A DNA stretch of 7,611 nt, from NCBI GenBank assembly GCA_002440145.1, contig DJRS01000080.1:1-7611 (forward strand), in the 5' to 3' direction. Below are positions 7,291 to 7,611 of the stretch, piece by piece. This DNA comes from Verrucomicrobia bacterium UBA6354. GTDB lineage: Bacteria; Verrucomicrobiota; Kiritimatiellia; RFP12; UBA1067. The notes beneath the pieces are model-generated. The model was not told where the DNA came from. It saw nothing but the letters and a program-made list of their open reading frames with translations, and made no database searches. The translations under genes and the position numbers were made by a program. Numbering within the stretch: position 1 is the stretch's first letter; the number at the start of each line of letters is the position of its first letter.

Positions 7291-7435
7291 TGTTCCGAAC
7301 AACCAACCTTGTTGTTCCGAGCAACTGGATGATATGTTCCGAGCGATTCGGAGGCTTGTTCGGAATAACTGGACGACTTGTTCCGAACAACTGTACGGGT
7401 TGTTCGGAACAACCGACTTTGTTGTTTGGAACAAC
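7291..7435. repeat. Seven-unit, 22-bp-period array of TGTTCNGAACAAC dyads
   Basis: Thirteen-base units start at 7291, 7313, 7335, 7357, 7379, 7401 and 7423, every interval exactly 22 bp. Consensus TGTTCNGAACAAC is an odd-centred dyad (TGTTC, variable base, GAACA). Units 1, 5 and 6 have perfect 11-bp cores, and unit 6 extends to a 17-bp palindrome at 7398-7414. Unit 3 (7335-7347) is the most decayed. Nine-base spacers vary but usually end in T. The single-base centre prevents each unit from forming its own RNA hairpin, so a DNA site for a dimeric protein is the simplest reading. Two helical turns of spacing would place all sites on one face of the DNA. It lies 42 bp after the glycosidase stop codon. 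Alternatives are an iteron-like element or a genome-wide interspersed repeat. No function is assigned. Confidence 0.85.
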
Positions 7436-7611
7436 TTTCGCAAAAGGGTGGTGAAATGGAAGCGCGGTGAGACGCCTTGCTGAAAATTTTTCCGAGGGCT
7501 CTTGGCAGTAATCCGAACGTTCTCATTTGAGTTTTCCTTTCGTGGTTGTCGAAGTCCGGTTGGCTTTGACATTCATTTTCCTGTTTTCCTATGCCGCCGC
7601 CGCGCATTCGG
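7436..7611. other. Right-end region with no convincing gene
   Basis: AT-richer than the genes. It contains AAAATTTTT at 7484-7492 and, directly after it, a short stem CCGAG/CTTGG around GGCT (7493-7506). On the minus strand two small ORFs start at 7576 (17 codons) and 7526 (100 codons, running back through the repeat array to 7224). They overlap as ATGA and have purine-rich upstream sequences. No start of a larger gene or sigma70 promoter is seen before the window ends. Confidence 0.4.

Noticed and set aside
7291..7435. CRISPR array
   Set aside because: Units are 13 bp and spacers 9 bp, far below CRISPR sizes; spacers are partly similar to each other and no cas gene is present.
7291..7435. 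Tandem LexA boxes
   Set aside because: Half-sites match but the gap is 1 bp rather than 4, and seven phased copies beyond an operon's 3' end are not an SOS promoter layout.
7269..7454. 61-codon + strand ORF with 22-residue repeats
   Set aside because: The periodicity follows from the 22-bp DNA repeat read over three periods. There is no plausible ribosome-binding site, and conservation lies at the DNA dyad rather than in the codons.
4795..7572. 925-codon minus-strand ORF
   Set aside because: It is antisense to the glycosidase and extended by the stop-free repeat array. Composition is Arg-rich and no fold motif is seen.

Overview
The window is GC-rich chromosomal DNA. It encodes four full-length proteins, all on the + strand. 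Three carry export signals and the fourth is translationally coupled to a Tat-signal partner. Secreted LamG proteins, HEAT-tailed FAD_oxidored-like flavoproteins and large clan GH-A glycosidases found together point to a polysaccharide-degrading member of the PVC superphylum (Kiritimatiellota, Lentisphaerota or Verrucomicrobiota). This assignment is inferred from gene content. No rRNA, tRNA or marker gene confirms it.

Layout. At 31-60 there is a consensus sigma70-type promoter (TTGACA, 18 bp, TATAAT). A leader of about 310 nt follows, carrying a 12-C homopolymer and a small stem-loop. Next is a secreted protein with two LamG/concanavalin-like domains (378-2174). A perfect 8-bp inverted repeat lies just after its stop and overlaps the -35 of a second TATAAT promoter (2201-2230). 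That promoter appears to drive a three-gene operon: a short Tat-signal FAD-binding protein (2260-3069), an overlapping FAD-dependent oxidoreductase with a helical HEAT-like tail (3054-4874), and, one base later, a secreted multidomain clan GH-A glycoside hydrolase (4876-7248). A plausible role is extracytoplasmic glycan binding and cleavage coupled to oxidation of a sugar-like product. The substrate cannot be read from the sequence.

The most unusual element is noncoding. From 7291 to 7435, just past the operon, there are seven copies of a 13-bp unit (consensus TGTTCNGAACAAC) spaced at exactly 22 bp. Each has dyad symmetry about a variable central base, and the 9-bp spacers are diverged. The array is not CRISPR-like. 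It looks like a row of protein-binding sites on one face of the helix, or an iteron-like or interspersed repeat. Because 22 is not a multiple of 3 and the unit lacks stop codons, the array creates spurious ORFs with 22-residue repeats on both strands. The last 176 bases hold no convincing gene, although two small overlapping minus-strand ORFs there have ribosome-binding-like sequences.
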